Assembly (NCBI RefSeq): GCF_009659625.1
Contig: NZ_VOIW01000002.1
Span: 372,001-436,000, forward strand
Length of the DNA stretch: 64,000 nucleotides
DNA from: Pseudomonas haemolytica
GTDB lineage: Bacteria > Pseudomonadota > Gammaproteobacteria > Pseudomonadales > Pseudomonadaceae
Reading direction: 5' to 3'
The notes beneath the pieces are model-generated. The model made no database searches, was not told the origin of the DNA, and saw nothing but the letters and a program-made list of their open reading frames with translations. The translations under genes and the position numbers were made by a program. Shown in pieces: positions 1-8,701 of the stretch. Position 1 is the first letter of the stretch. The number at the start of each line of letters is the position of its first letter.

Positions 1-1178
1 AAAACGTATTGATCCCACGCGCCTCGCACAACTTCGACTTCTTCGCTGAAGTCTGCACACGCATGGACGGCCACAGCTACCCGGTGGACGACCAGATGCT
101 CAATTACACCCTGTACCAGCCGGTGGGCGTGTGCGGGCTGGTGTCACCGTGGAACGTGCCGTTCATGACCGCCACCTGGAAGACCGCGCCGTGCCTGGCC
201 CTGGGCAACACGGCGGTGTTGAAGATGTCGGAACTGTCGCCATTGACCGCCAATGAACTGGGACGCCTGGCGGTGGAAGCCGGGATCCCCAACGGCGTGC
301 TCAATGTGATCCAGGGCTACGGCGCCACCGCCGGCGATGCCCTGGTGCGCCACCCGGATGTGCGAGCGATTTCCTTTACCGGCGGCACCGCCACCGGCAA
401 GAAAATCATGCAGACCGCGGGCCTGAAAAAGTACTCCATGGAGCTGGGCGGCAAATCGCCGGTGCTGATCTTTGAAGACGCCGACCTTGAGCGGGCCCTC
501 GACGCCGCGCTGTTCACGATCTTTTCCCTCAACGGCGAGCGTTGCACCGCCGGCAGCCGGATTTTTATCCAGGAAAGTGTCTACCCGCAGTTTGTCGCCG
601 AATTCGCGGCGCGGGCCAAGCGCTTGATTGTGGGCGACCCTCAGGACCCCAAGACCCAGGTCGGCTCGATGATCACCCAGGCTCATTACGACAAGGTCAC
701 CGGCTACATCAAGATCGGCCTCGAGGAAGGCGCTACGCTGCTGGCCGGTGGGCTGGAGCGGCCGGCCAACTTGCCTGGGCACTTGAGCCGCGGCCAGTTT
801 ATCCAGCCGACGGTATTCGCCGATGTGAACAACAAGATGCGCATCGCCCAGGAAGAAATCTTCGGCCCGGTGGTGTGCCTGATCCCGTTCAAGGACGAAG
901 CCGAGGCGCTGCAATTGGCCAACGATACCGAATACGGCCTGGCGTCCTATATCTGGACCCAGGACATCGGCAAGGCCCACCGCCTGGCGCGCGGTATTGA
1001 AGCGGGCATGGTATTTATCAACAGCCAGAACGTGCGTGATTTGCGCCAGCCGTTCGGCGGGGTGAAAGGCTCGGGCACCGGCCGTGAAGGTGGCCAGTAC
1101 AGCTTTGAAGTGTTTGCCGAGATCAAGAACGTGTGTATTTCCATGGGCAGTCATCATATTCCGCGCTGGGGCATCTGA
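1..1178 (+). CDS. hpaE: 5-carboxymethyl-2-hydroxymuconate semialdehyde dehydrogenase, 5'-truncated
   Basis: This is the C-terminal roughly 390 residues of an NAD-dependent aldehyde dehydrogenase; the reading frame is open to the window edge, so the start lies outside (family length about 485). It oxidises the ring-cleavage product of homoprotocatechuate, 5-carboxymethyl-2-hydroxymuconate semialdehyde, to the dicarboxylate. Visible family marks are the VSPWNVPF segment, the glutamate motif MELGGKSP, the nucleophile motif NGERCTAGS, and EEIFGPVV. Assignment to HpaE rather than another ALDH rests on the genes that follow directly (hpaD, hpaF, hpaX, hpaH, hpaI). It is the first visible gene of the operon. 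hpaG, needed for the next decarboxylation steps, is not in the window and presumably lies upstream. Confidence 0.93.
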   Translation, partial: NVLIPRASHNFDFFAEVCTRMDGHSYPVDDQMLNYTLYQPVGVCGLVSPWNVPFMTATWKTAPCLALGNTAVLKMSELSPLTANELGRLAVEAGIPNGVLNVIQGYGATAGDALVRHPDVRAISFTGGTATGKKIMQTAGLKKYSMELGGKSPVLIFEDADLERALDAALFTIFSLNGERCTAGSRIFIQESVYPQFVAEFAARAKRLIVGDPQDPKTQVGSMITQAHYDKVTGYIKIGLEEGATLLAGGLERPANLPGHLSRGQFIQPTVFADVNNKMRIAQEEIFGPVVCLIPFKDEAEALQLANDTEYGLASYIWTQDIGKAHRLARGIEAGMVFINSQNVRDLRQPFGGVKGSGTGREGGQYSFEVFAEIKNVCISMGSHHIPRWGI

Positions 1179-1226
1179 AACACGCTCCTACAGGCCTTAC
1201 AAGAATAATTATTCAGGAGAATCATC

Positions 1227-2084
1227 ATGGGCGAAGTGGTTCTGGCAGCGAAGATCTGCCACGTACCGTCGATGTACCTGTCGGAACTGCCCGGCAAGCA
1301 TCACGGTTGTCGCGAAGCGGCGATTGCCGGGCACAAGGAAATCGGGCGCCGCGCCCGCGAACTGGGGGCCGACACCGCCGTGGTGTTCGACGTGCACTGG
1401 CTGGTCAACAGCGGCTATCACGTCAACTGCGGCGAACACTTCCAGGGCACCTACACCAGCAACGAGCTGCCGCACTTCATCAAGAACATGGACTACGCCT
1501 ACCCAGGCTGCCCCGAGCTGGGTGAGTTGATCGCCGCCGAAGCCAACCTGGCCGGCGTGCGCAGCATGGCCCATAACATCCCGAGCCTGGAGCTGGAATA
1601 CGGCACTCTGGTGCCCATGCGCTACATGCACATGGGCGTGCCCGAGGACGAAAAGTTCAAGGTCATTTCCATCGCTGCCTGGTGTGCCTGGCATCGCCTG
1701 GAAGACAGCTTCGCCTTCGGCGCCGCCGTACGCCGGGCCATCGAAAAGAGCGACCGCAAGGTGCTGGTGTTGGCGTCCGGGTCGCTGTCCCACCGTTTTT
1801 CCGACGACCGCGAGGCCGAAGCGAATATCCACAACTGGACCCGCGAATTCGACAAGCAGGTAGACCTGCACGTGGTCGAGATGTGGCAGCAAGGCCGCTT
1901 CAAGGAGTTCTGCGCGATGCTGCCGGACTACGCCGAACACTGCTTTGGCGAAGGCAAGATGCACGACACCGCCATGCTCCTGGGCCTGCTGGGTGGGCCG
2001 GACTATGCCAAGCCGGCCGAGATCATCACGCCGCCGTTTGGCAGTTCGGGCACCGGCCAGATCAACGCGATTTTCCCGCTGTAG
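1227..2084 (+). CDS. hpaD: 3,4-dihydroxyphenylacetate 2,3-dioxygenase
   Basis: This is a 285-residue class III (LigB-type) extradiol dioxygenase that opens the ring of homoprotocatechuate by meta cleavage, using non-haem Fe(II). Metal-ligand candidates are His12 (KICHVPS) and the His in VFDVHWLV near residue 57; SGSLSHRF near residue 190 is also typical of the family. The ATG is preceded by CAGGAG about eight bases upstream, which fixes the start. It lies 48 bp after hpaE and 15 bp before hpaF in the same orientation, in the classic hpa order. The length is normal for HpaD (about 280-285 aa) and no damage is visible. Confidence 0.95.
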   Translation: MGEVVLAAKICHVPSMYLSELPGKHHGCREAAIAGHKEIGRRARELGADTAVVFDVHWLVNSGYHVNCGEHFQGTYTSNELPHFIKNMDYAYPGCPELGELIAAEANLAGVRSMAHNIPSLELEYGTLVPMRYMHMGVPEDEKFKVISIAAWCAWHRLEDSFAFGAAVRRAIEKSDRKVLVLASGSLSHRFSDDREAEANIHNWTREFDKQVDLHVVEMWQQGRFKEFCAMLPDYAEHCFGEGKMHDTAMLLGLLGGPDYAKPAEIITPPFGSSGTGQINAIFPL

Positions 2085-2099
2085 CTTTGGGAGAAACCT

Positions 2100-2492
2100 A
2101 TGCCGCACTTTATCGCTGAATACACCGACAACCTCTCGCAACAGGCCGACCTGCCCGGCCTGTTTGAAAAAGTCCACCGGGTGCTGGGAGACAGTGGCGT
2201 GTTCCCCCTCGGCGGTATCCGCAGCCGTGCTGTGCGGCTGGACACCTGGCGCATGGCGGACGGCAAGCATGACTACGCCTTTGTGCACATGACCCTCAAG
2301 GTCGGCCATGGCCGCGACCTGGCCACGCGCCAGGCGGTGGCCGAAGCCGTGTTCGCGGTGATCACCGCGCACTTCGCCGAGTTGCAAGCGCAACGCTTGT
2401 TGGCGCTGTCGTTCGAGATGGTGGAGTTGCACCCGCAGCTCAACTTCAAGCAGAACAATGTGCATGCGTTTCTGAACAACGCGGCGGGGTAA
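2100..2492 (+). CDS. hpaF: 5-carboxymethyl-2-hydroxymuconate delta-isomerase
   Basis: This is a 130-residue member of the tautomerase-superfamily CHMI group. It begins MPHFIAEYTDN, so the catalytic Pro1 of the tautomerase superfamily is exposed after Met removal. It isomerises 5-carboxymethyl-2-hydroxymuconate to the 2-oxo form before decarboxylation by HpaG. Length and start are typical, and GGGAGAAACCT precedes the ATG. It is co-transcribed with hpaD (15 bp gap) and followed 45 bp later by hpaX. The closing motif LNFKQNNVH...N is also seen in known CHMI proteins. Confidence 0.93.
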   Translation: MPHFIAEYTDNLSQQADLPGLFEKVHRVLGDSGVFPLGGIRSRAVRLDTWRMADGKHDYAFVHMTLKVGHGRDLATRQAVAEAVFAVITAHFAELQAQRLLALSFEMVELHPQLNFKQNNVHAFLNNAAG

Positions 2493-2537
2493 ACCCCGCC
2501 CTCCCCTCACGGCCACTCAGACAAAAAGTACAACATC

Positions 2538-3842
2538 ATGAGCACAGCCCACTCCACTGCAAGCCTGCTGCTTGCTGAGCACGACCGCACCCATCGTTTG
2601 GTGACCTGGCGCCTGATGCCCCTGTTGCTGGTGTGTTACCTGTTCGCCCATCTGGACCGCATCAACATCGGCTTCGCCAAGATGCAGATGAGCAACGACC
2701 TGCATTTCAGCGACACGGTGTACGGCTTTGGCGCCGGCCTGTTTTTCATTGCCTACGCGCTGTTCGGCGTGCCCAGCAACATCGCCCTGGACCGCGTTGG
2801 GCCAAGGCGCTGGATCGCCTGCCTGATGGTGGTGTGGGGCCTGCTCTCCACCGGCATGTTGTGGGTGGAGAGCGCCCGCGGGTTCTACGTGCTGCGCTTC
2901 TTATTGGGGGTGGCCGAGGCCGGGTTTTTCCCGGGGATTCTGGTGTTTCTCAACCGTTGGTACCCGGCCCGTCGTCGCGCCCAGGTCACCGCCTTGTTTG
3001 CCATTGCCGTCCCCATGGCCGGCGTATTGGGCGGGCCGATTTCCGGGGCGATCCTCGAGAACTTCCATGACGTCGGCAGCCTGCGCGGCTGGCAGTGGAT
3101 GTTCCTGATCGAAGGCGCGCCCGTGGTATTGCTGGGGCTGGTGGTGCTCAAGTGCCTGCCGGACAATTTCGAGTCGGTGCACTGGTTGAGCGCCGAGCAA
3201 AAACAGCAACTGCGCACTCAGCTGAGCAACGAAGAACAACGCAAGACCATCACCTCGTTCAGCGGCATTCTGCGTGACCCGCAAGTGTGGCTGCTGGTGG
3301 CCGTGTACTTTGCGGTCATGCTCGCGGTCAACACCCTGGCGTTCTGGATGCCGACCCTGATACACGGCGCCGGCATCGGCCGCGACAGCCAGGTCGGCTT
3401 GCTCAGCGCCGTGCCGTACCTGGCCGGCTGCTTCTTCATGATCGGCTGCGGGCGCTCCTCCGACCGCTATCGCGAGCGTCGCTGGCACCTGTGCGTACCG
3501 CTGCTGATGGCTGCGACCGGCATTGCCGTGGCGGGCCTGGCGCCAGGCAACGCGCTGCTGGTGATGAGCGGGTTGGTGGTCGCCGGCATGGGCGCCAGCG
3601 CGGCCCTGCCGATGTTCTGGCAACTGCCGCCGGCGTTTCTTTCCAACACGACCCAGGCGGCGGGCATCGCCATGATCAGCTCGTTCGGCAGCATCGCCGC
3701 GTTCCTCGCGCCCTACCTGATCGGCTGGATGCGCGACGCCACCCAGAGCGCCAGCCTGGCCCTGTACGTACTCGCCCTGTTTATCGCCCTCGGCGGCCTG
3801 CTGGTGCTGCGCACCCATGCCGCCATCGTCAACCCACACTAG
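2538..3842 (+). CDS. hpaX: 4-hydroxyphenylacetate permease, MFS
   Basis: This is a 434-residue inner-membrane transporter of the major facilitator superfamily, anion:cation symporter type. The sequence shows about twelve hydrophobic segments, a long charged central loop (around residues 215-250) and the loop motif [13 protein letters not shown] of this subfamily near residue 40. It is expected to bring in 4-hydroxyphenylacetate or homoprotocatechuate by proton symport. Placement between hpaF and hpaH supports the substrate; other hpa operons carry hpaX among the lower-pathway genes in the same way. The stop is 11 bp before the hpaH start. Confidence 0.9.
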   Translation: MSTAHSTASLLLAEHDRTHRLVTWRLMPLLLVCYLFAHLDRINIGFAKMQMSNDLHFSDTVYGFGAGLFFIAYALFGVPSNIALDRVGPRRWIACLMVVWGLLSTGMLWVESARGFYVLRFLLGVAEAGFFPGILVFLNRWYPARRRAQVTALFAIAVPMAGVLGGPISGAILENFHDVGSLRGWQWMFLIEGAPVVLLGLVVLKCLPDNFESVHWLSAEQKQQLRTQLSNEEQRKTITSFSGILRDPQVWLLVAVYFAVMLAVNTLAFWMPTLIHGAGIGRDSQVGLLSAVPYLAGCFFMIGCGRSSDRYRERRWHLCVPLLMAATGIAVAGLAPGNALLVMSGLVVAGMGASAALPMFWQLPPAFLSNTTQAAGIAMISSFGSIAAFLAPYLIGWMRDATQSASLALYVLALFIALGGLLVLRTHAAIVNPH

Positions 3843-3853
3843 AGACCGATGCC

Positions 3854-4657
3854 ATGCTCGACTCCCAGCAAATTCTCGCCGCCGCCGCCCACCTGGACCG
3901 CGCCGAACGCAGCCGCGAACAGGTGCGCCAGTTTTCCCTCGACTACCCCGGCATCACCATCGAGGACGCCTACGCTATCCAGCGGGCCTGGGTGGCACAG
4001 AAGATCAAGGACGGGCGCACGCTCAAAGGCCACAAGATCGGCCTCACCTCACGGGCCATGCAGGTCTCGTCGAACATCACCGAGCCCGACTACGGCGCCC
4101 TGCTCGATGACATGTTTTTCGACGAAGGCAGCGACATTCCCTTTGAGCGCTTCATCGTGCCACGGGTGGAAGTGGAACTGGCGTTCATCCTCGGCAAACC
4201 GCTCAAGGGCCCCAACTGCACGGTGTTCGATGTGCTCGACGCCACCGAATGGGTGATCCCGGCGCTGGAAATCATCGACGCACGCATCCAGCAGGTCGAC
4301 CCGCAGACCCAAGTGACCCGCAAGGTGTTCGACACCATCTCCGACAACGCCGCCAACGCCGGTGTGGTGCTCGGCGGCCGCGCCGTGCGCCCCACCGAGA
4401 TCGACCTGCGCAAAGTGCCAGCGGTGCTGTATCGCAATGGCGTGATCGAAGAGTCCGGCGTCTCGGCGGCGGTGCTCAACCACCCGGCCAAGGGCGTGGC
4501 GTGGCTGGCCAACAAGCTGGCGCCGTATGACGTCACGTTGCTGCCCGGCCAAGTGATTCTTGGCGGTTCGTTTACCCGCCCGGTCGCGGCCCGCCCCGGG
4601 GATACTTTCCACGTCGACTACGACCTGCTCGGCTCGATCGCCTGTCGCTTCGTCTGA
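3854..4657 (+). CDS. hpaH: 2-oxo-hept-4-ene-1,7-dioate hydratase
   Basis: This 267-residue protein belongs to the hydratase/decarboxylase family (MhpD/HpaH fold). It adds water to 2-oxohept-4-enedioate to give 4-hydroxy-2-oxoheptanedioate. Typical segments are GHKIGLTS near residue 60, the acidic metal-binding stretch [16 protein letters not shown] near 105, and [14 protein letters not shown] near the C-terminus. I chose the ATG at 3854 (MLDSQQ), which gives the standard family length; the frame is open further upstream but only inside hpaX. It sits between hpaX and hpaI with gaps under 20 bp. Confidence 0.94.
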   Translation: MLDSQQILAAAAHLDRAERSREQVRQFSLDYPGITIEDAYAIQRAWVAQKIKDGRTLKGHKIGLTSRAMQVSSNITEPDYGALLDDMFFDEGSDIPFERFIVPRVEVELAFILGKPLKGPNCTVFDVLDATEWVIPALEIIDARIQQVDPQTQVTRKVFDTISDNAANAGVVLGGRAVRPTEIDLRKVPAVLYRNGVIEESGVSAAVLNHPAKGVAWLANKLAPYDVTLLPGQVILGGSFTRPVAARPGDTFHVDYDLLGSIACRFV

Positions 4658-4673
4658 ATACTGGAGGACTGTC

Positions 4674-5474
4674 ATGGACATGCCTGTCAACCGCTTCAAA
4701 CAACGCCTTCACCAAGGCGAGGTACAGATCGGCCTGTGGCTCGGTCTCGCCAATGCCTATAGCGCGGAGTTGGCCGCCAACGCCGGCTTCGACTGGCTGC
4801 TGATCGATGGCGAACACGCGCCCAACCACCTGCCGGGCATGCTTGCGCAATTACAGGCCATAGCGCCCTACCCCAGCCAGGCGTTGATCCGCCCGGTGAT
4901 CGGCGACACGGCGCTGATCAAGCAACTGCTGGATATCGGCGCCCAGACGCTGCTGGTGCCCATGGTCGAAAGCGCGGCCCAGGCCCAGGAGCTGGTGCGC
5001 GCCCTGCGCTATCCACCACAGGGCATCCGAGGCGTCGGCAGCGCGCTGGCCCGTGCTTCGCGTTGGAACAGCCTCCCCGATTACCTCGACCAGGCCGACG
5101 CGCAGATGTGCCTGCTGGTGCAGATTGAAAACCGCGAAGGCCTGGCCAACCTGGAGGCCATCGCCGCCGTCGAAGGCGTGGACGGTGTGTTTATCGGCCC
5201 GGCGGACTTGAGCGCGTCCATGGGCCATCGCGGTAATCCTGGGCATCCTGAGGTGCAAGCGGCGATCGAGGACGCCATCGTGCGCATCGTTCGGGCCGGC
5301 AAGGCGGCGGGAATTCTCAGTGCGGATGAACGCCTGGCGCGGCGCTATATCGAGCTGGGGGCGAAGTTTGTGGCGGTGGGGGTGGATACCACGGTGTTGA
5401 TGCGGGGGTTGCAAAACCTGGCCGGGAAGTTCAAAGACGTACCGGTGGCTGCCAATACCGGTGGTGTCTACTGA
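4674..5474 (+). CDS. hpaI: 4-hydroxy-2-oxoheptanedioate aldolase
   Basis: This is a 266-residue class II pyruvate aldolase of the HpcH/HpaI family. It splits 4-hydroxy-2-oxoheptanedioate into pyruvate and succinic semialdehyde, the last step of the pathway. Visible motifs are [26 protein letters not shown] (metal/base region), [13 protein letters not shown] and [13 protein letters not shown]. The ATG at 4674 follows CTGGAGGACTGTC. It ends the operon: a GTGGGAGG palindrome follows seven bases after the stop and the next gene, hpaR, is convergent. Confidence 0.95.
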   Translation: MDMPVNRFKQRLHQGEVQIGLWLGLANAYSAELAANAGFDWLLIDGEHAPNHLPGMLAQLQAIAPYPSQALIRPVIGDTALIKQLLDIGAQTLLVPMVESAAQAQELVRALRYPPQGIRGVGSALARASRWNSLPDYLDQADAQMCLLVQIENREGLANLEAIAAVEGVDGVFIGPADLSASMGHRGNPGHPEVQAAIEDAIVRIVRAGKAAGILSADERLARRYIELGAKFVAVGVDTTVLMRGLQNLAGKFKDVPVAANTGGVY

Positions 5475-5480
5475 GATCCA

Positions 5481-5510
5481 ATGTGGGAGGGAGCAAGCCC
5501 CCTCCCACAT
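5481..5510. repeat. REP-type palindrome, hpaI/hpaR junction
   Basis: Perfect 10-bp arms ATGTGGGAGG and CCTCCCACAT flank a 10-base loop. The element lies between the convergent ends of hpaI and hpaR. It is a short member of the extragenic palindrome family found at eight or more places in this window and could act as a shared transcription stop or mRNA 3'-end protector. Confidence 0.85.
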
Positions 5511-5538
5511 TTTGATCTCCTGTGTTGGGGAGATCGCC

Positions 5539-5961
5539 TTATCGCTTGATGTTCTTCAAGTCATCCAGCAACCCCAACAGGGTCTGGAATTTCTCTTCGC
5601 CAAACTGATCCTGCAAGCGCTGATAGTTGGCCTCCATGCACTGGCTCATGGACTCGAAACTCGCCTTGCCCTTGTCTGCCAGGGTAATGAGCACCCGGCG
5701 CTGGTCCTGCTCGGCCTTGCGCCGGTGCACCATGCCAGCCGCTTCCATGCGCACCAATACGCCGGTCATGCTCGGCTTGAGGATGCAGGCCAGTTCCGCC
5801 AGTTGGTAAATCTCCAACTCACCGTGCTGTTCGAGGATGCGGATGATTCGCCATTGCTGTTCGGTCAGGCCGTGTTCATTCAGGGAGGGGCGGAAGAAAC
5901 TCATGGCCGCTTCGCGGGCTTGCAACAAGGCTAAAGTCAGGGATTGTCGAGGTTTGAGCAT
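5539..5961 (-). CDS. hpaR: MarR-family regulator of the homoprotocatechuate operon
   Basis: This roughly 140-residue winged-helix repressor matches HpaR: LTLALLQAREAAMSFFRPSLNEHGLTEQQWRIIR at the N-terminus, then the helix-turn-helix LAELACILKPSMTGVLVRME and the wing DQRRVLITLADKG. HpaR represses the meta-cleavage operon and is released by 4-HPA or homoprotocatechuate. I chose the ATG at 5961 (MLKPRQS). A GTG at 5976 would add five residues, and neither has a clear ribosome site. It is convergent with the operon it probably controls. An AT-rich palindrome lies at 5984-6003, immediately upstream, suggesting autoregulation. Confidence 0.92.
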   Translation of the reverse strand: MLKPRQSLTLALLQAREAAMSFFRPSLNEHGLTEQQWRIIRILEQHGELEIYQLAELACILKPSMTGVLVRMEAAGMVHRRKAEQDQRRVLITLADKGKASFESMSQCMEANYQRLQDQFGEEKFQTLLGLLDDLKNIKR

Positions 5962-5983
5962 AGGATCAGGGGTCACGAAGCAT

Positions 5984-6003
5984 TTAGTTAATAATTTAAC
6001 GAA
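5984..6003. promoter_or_regulatory. Candidate HpaR operator
   Basis: TTAGTTAATAATTTAACGAA has GTTAA/TTAAC arms (5987-5991 and 5996-6000) and partly symmetric flanks, in an AT-rich patch 23 bp before the hpaR ATG. MarR-family regulators bind palindromes of about this size and often regulate themselves. No binding data; inferred from position and symmetry. Confidence 0.5.
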
Positions 6004-6030
6004 ACTTTAGCATTCCCTGCCAACGAACGC

Positions 6031-6050
6031 GCGATTAACTTGTAAATCGC
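6031..6050. promoter_or_regulatory. Palindrome in the hpaR/FAD-oxidase divergent region
   Basis: GCGATTAACTTGTAAATCGC is symmetric at 16 of 20 positions (arms GCGATT and AATCGC perfect). It lies 121 bp upstream of the FAD oxidoreductase start and 70 bp upstream of hpaR. It may be an operator for a regulator of the amine operon; no family-specific match is claimed. Confidence 0.4.
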
Positions 6051-6082
6051 ACCTGCCCTTGGCGCGCTGAATCAAAAACCCG

Positions 6083-6098
6083 GGCAGGCAGGATCAAG
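6083..6098 (+). promoter_or_regulatory. Candidate FeaR-type activator site, copy 1
   Basis: GGCAGGCAGGATCAAG lies 88 bp upstream of the FAD oxidoreductase start. The same motif, same orientation relative to the gene, recurs upstream of feaB (16861-16876, 13 of 16 identical) and of the APC permease (13530-13513 on the minus strand, 15 of 18 over a slightly longer stretch). The sharing between units of one pathway suggests the site of the FeaR-like activator. Confidence 0.5.
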
Positions 6099-6170
6099 AC
6101 TTCCATCCCGTCAGGGCCCCTAATGGAGGCATCCGCTTTAGAGCCTTCCTTTACTTTTTCAGGCTGCGCC

Positions 6171-7469
6171 ATGATCAACATCGAAACCCCTACGTATTAC
6201 ACCGCCACCAAGAAATACAATCTCAGTTTCCCCACCCTGGAACAGGACATCGACGCTGACGTCGTGGTGATCGGCGGCGGCTTCTCCGGAATCAATACGG
6301 CCCTGGAGCTGGCAGAAAAAGGCATCACCAATATCGTCGTGCTCGAAGCGCGCTACCTGGGCTTTGGCGGCACCGGCCGCAACGGCGGGCAGATCATGGC
6401 AGGCATCGGTCATGACCTGGAGAAGATCAAAAAAGACGTCGGCGAAGACGGCCTGCGCCAGGTGTTCGAGATCAGCGACCTGGGCGCCGACATCATCAAG
6501 AACCGCATCGCCAAGTACAACATCGATGCCGATTTCTGCCACGGCTACGGCTACATGGGCTTCAACGCCCGCCAGGAAAAAACCCTGCGTGCTTGGGAAA
6601 AGGACTTCAAGTCCATCAACAGCCAGCACGAGATCCGCTTTCTCGGCGGCTCGGATGTGCAACAGATCATCGGTTCCAACGCCTACACCAGTGCCCTGCT
6701 GCACATGGGCGGCGGGCATGTGCATTCGCTGAACCTGCTGCTGGGCGAGGCCACCGCGCTGGCCAGCCATGGCGTGCGGATCTTCGAAAACAGCCCGGCC
6801 CTGGAAGTCAGCTACGGTGAGCGCATTACCGTGCGCACCGGCCGCGGCTCGGTGCGCGCCAGCAAGTTGCTGTGGGCCTGTGACAGCTTCCTCAACAAGC
6901 TGGAGCCGGAACTGCACCGCTCGACCATCAACACCTACGCGTTCCAGATGATGACCGAGCCGTTGCCTGAAGAATTGATCCAGCGCATCAGCCCGATCCG
7001 TGGCGCCTACAGCGACATCCGCCCAGTGATCGACTACTACCGCGTGACCAATGAAAACCGCCTGCTGTTCGGCGCAGCGACGCCCCTGGTGGAACACATT
7101 CCCGGCGACCTTAAAGCGTGGAACCGCCACCTCATGCTGAAGATCTTCCCCTACCTCAAGGACGTAAAAATCGACCTGGCCTGGGGTGGCCCGATGGCGT
7201 GCAGCCCCAACCTGTTCCCGCAGGTCGGCACCTTACCGGGGCGCAGCAATGCGTTTTTCGTACAGGGCTATTCCGGCTTTGGCGTCACCCCCAGCCACAT
7301 CATCTGCAAGGTCCTGGCCGAAGGCATGAGCGAAGGCTCGGCGCGCTATGACCTGGTCAGCTCGATCCACCGCCCGACCATTATCGGCAAGGACGCGATC
7401 CGCCCTCTGCTGCTGACGGCGGGTAAATCCTGGCACCAACTTTCCGGTTACTGGAACGGGCGCCGTTGA
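6171..7469 (+). CDS. FAD-dependent oxidoreductase, DAO/amine-oxidase type
   Basis: This 432-residue protein belongs to the glycine-oxidase/D-amino-acid-oxidase (DAO) fold, close in style to gamma-glutamylputrescine oxidase (PuuB). The ADP-binding motif VVVIGGGFSGINTALELAEKG lies near residue 28, followed by VLEARYLGFGGTGRNGGQI. The C-terminal flavin segment FFVQGYSGFGVTPSH is typical. It probably oxidises an amine to an aldehyde, releasing ammonia; in this setting an aromatic amine such as tyramine is likely. I chose the ATG at 6171 because it leaves the usual N-terminal length; an upstream ATG at 6123 would add 16 residues of unusual sequence. It opens a five-gene unit with cupin, MoaF-like protein and two SDRs. 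Confidence 0.82.
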   Translation: MINIETPTYYTATKKYNLSFPTLEQDIDADVVVIGGGFSGINTALELAEKGITNIVVLEARYLGFGGTGRNGGQIMAGIGHDLEKIKKDVGEDGLRQVFEISDLGADIIKNRIAKYNIDADFCHGYGYMGFNARQEKTLRAWEKDFKSINSQHEIRFLGGSDVQQIIGSNAYTSALLHMGGGHVHSLNLLLGEATALASHGVRIFENSPALEVSYGERITVRTGRGSVRASKLLWACDSFLNKLEPELHRSTINTYAFQMMTEPLPEELIQRISPIRGAYSDIRPVIDYYRVTNENRLLFGAATPLVEHIPGDLKAWNRHLMLKIFPYLKDVKIDLAWGGPMACSPNLFPQVGTLPGRSNAFFVQGYSGFGVTPSHIICKVLAEGMSEGSARYDLVSSIHRPTIIGKDAIRPLLLTAGKSWHQLSGYWNGRR

Positions 7470-7500
7470 TCCACTTTCTCACTCATCAGGAACCACTGCC

Positions 7501-7866
7501 ATGACCCTCACTACGATCAAACACAACGTCCAGCTGTCGGAACTCGATGCCTGGGGCACCGTGGCCGACCTTGGCTCCGAGATCCTCGAAGGCGAAGTGC
7601 GCGCCTTCGGCAAGATGACCTTCGGCGCCCCCACCGATGCGGTCAGCAGCGCCTACTTCGGCACTACCCAAGGCAAGTTCCGCATGGTCTACCCGTTCGC
7701 CGAACAGGCCACCGTGGTCACCGGCGAAGTGGTGCTCACCGATGAGTCCACCGGCCAGTCCACGCGCTACAAGGCCGGCGACAGCTGGTTCGTGACCAAG
7801 GGCACGCCAGTGCTGTGGGAAGTGGTCAGCGAGAGTTTCGTCAAACACTACTTCGCCGTCGTGTAA
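7501..7866 (+). CDS. Small cupin-domain protein
   Basis: This is a 121-residue single-domain cupin of the DUF861/EutQ-like class. The pattern ends with GDSWFVTKGTPVLWEVVSESFVKHYFAVV, and the central stretch FRMVYPFAEQATVVTGEVVLTDE forms the first cupin motif. Such proteins commonly follow amine-oxidising FAD enzymes in Pseudomonas catabolic operons, but their exact reaction is not established. It lies 31 bp after the oxidoreductase and 13 bp before the MoaF-like gene, so it is almost certainly co-transcribed. Role unknown beyond an accessory job in amine breakdown. Confidence 0.8.
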   Translation: MTLTTIKHNVQLSELDAWGTVADLGSEILEGEVRAFGKMTFGAPTDAVSSAYFGTTQGKFRMVYPFAEQATVVTGEVVLTDESTGQSTRYKAGDSWFVTKGTPVLWEVVSESFVKHYFAVV

Positions 7867-7879
7867 GGAGGGCGTTGCC

Positions 7880-8701
7880 ATGACGAGTTCTTCTGACTGG
7901 ATCACCGTGGGCGCCCTGGCCGACGGTTTTGCACCCGAGGCGTTCATTCTGCCAAACCTTGCCGACCTGGCCGGCCAGACCTTCACCTTGCACTTCGCCA
8001 ATGGCTGGCAGATCGAACACCGTTTCGAGCAGGAACGCCTGGCCTGGCACGCTGCCGATGGCCACTCCAGTGGCAGCGCCGCCTACCGCGCCAGTTCGAT
8101 TCGCCCAGGCCTGTACCTGGTGGATTTCATCAAGCACGAGGCCGGGCAAAGCTGGTCGATCAGCCTGGTGCTGGACACGCCGAATGCGTCGTTTACCGCC
8201 GTGATTGGCCGCCTGCCGGATCAGGCAGACACCCATGAAGGGCTCTATCATCGCGCCCTGGCCGGCAAGCCGCTGACCTCGGTGCACGCCGACTTCCTCC
8301 ACGGCAGCCTCGACCGACCCTGGCAGGACGGCCACTGCCTGCACGCGCCGACCGACGAACTGGTGGGCCTGCGCAACCAGTACCGCTATAGCCCCAGCGA
8401 AGTCTACGAGCACATCTACCTCAACGCGGGGTTCTACGCCTGGCAGTGCCTCAAGGGCGTGGAGCAAGGCTTGTGCGACACCGACCGCTGCCATTACTAC
8501 AAGATCGCCGAGCAACTGTACCTGTTCGTCTGGCAAGAGAAGATCGTGCCCACCCTCGGCCTGGTGCTGATCGACCTGCAACAGCACCGCAGCGACGGCA
8601 AGATCTTCGGCTATGCCGGAGCGTCTTTCGATACGCTGTCGAACTTCCCGATCAGTTCCTATTGCCAGGTGCTCAACCGCACGGAGTATCCCCGTGACTG
8701 A
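7880..8701 (+). CDS. moaF: MoaF-like protein
   Basis: This 273-residue protein resembles MoaF, known from the monoamine-inducible moa genes of Klebsiella. It has two related lipocalin-like halves: residues 20-125 (LAGQTFTLHFANGWQIEHRFE...) and 140-270 (LVGLRNQYRYSPSEVYEHIYL...). Despite the name it is not a molybdopterin enzyme of the MoaA-E pathway. Its biochemical role is unknown. Placement with an amine-type oxidase and two SDRs repeats the MoaE(SDR)-MoaF pairing, as I recall it for Klebsiella, and supports a role in aromatic amine use. The stop codon overlaps the GTG start of the next gene. Confidence 0.82.
   Translation: MTSSSDWITVGALADGFAPEAFILPNLADLAGQTFTLHFANGWQIEHRFEQERLAWHAADGHSSGSAAYRASSIRPGLYLVDFIKHEAGQSWSISLVLDTPNASFTAVIGRLPDQADTHEGLYHRALAGKPLTSVHADFLHGSLDRPWQDGHCLHAPTDELVGLRNQYRYSPSEVYEHIYLNAGFYAWQCLKGVEQGLCDTDRCHYYKIAEQLYLFVWQEKIVPTLGLVLIDLQQHRSDGKIFGYAGASFDTLSNFPISSYCQVLNRTEYPRD

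Noticed and set aside
144..1157. Long minus-strand frame opposite hpaE
   Set aside because: Shadow of a clear aldehyde dehydrogenase; composition is biased and no family signature is present. The 435-codon minus frame at 1209-2516 is rejected on the same grounds.
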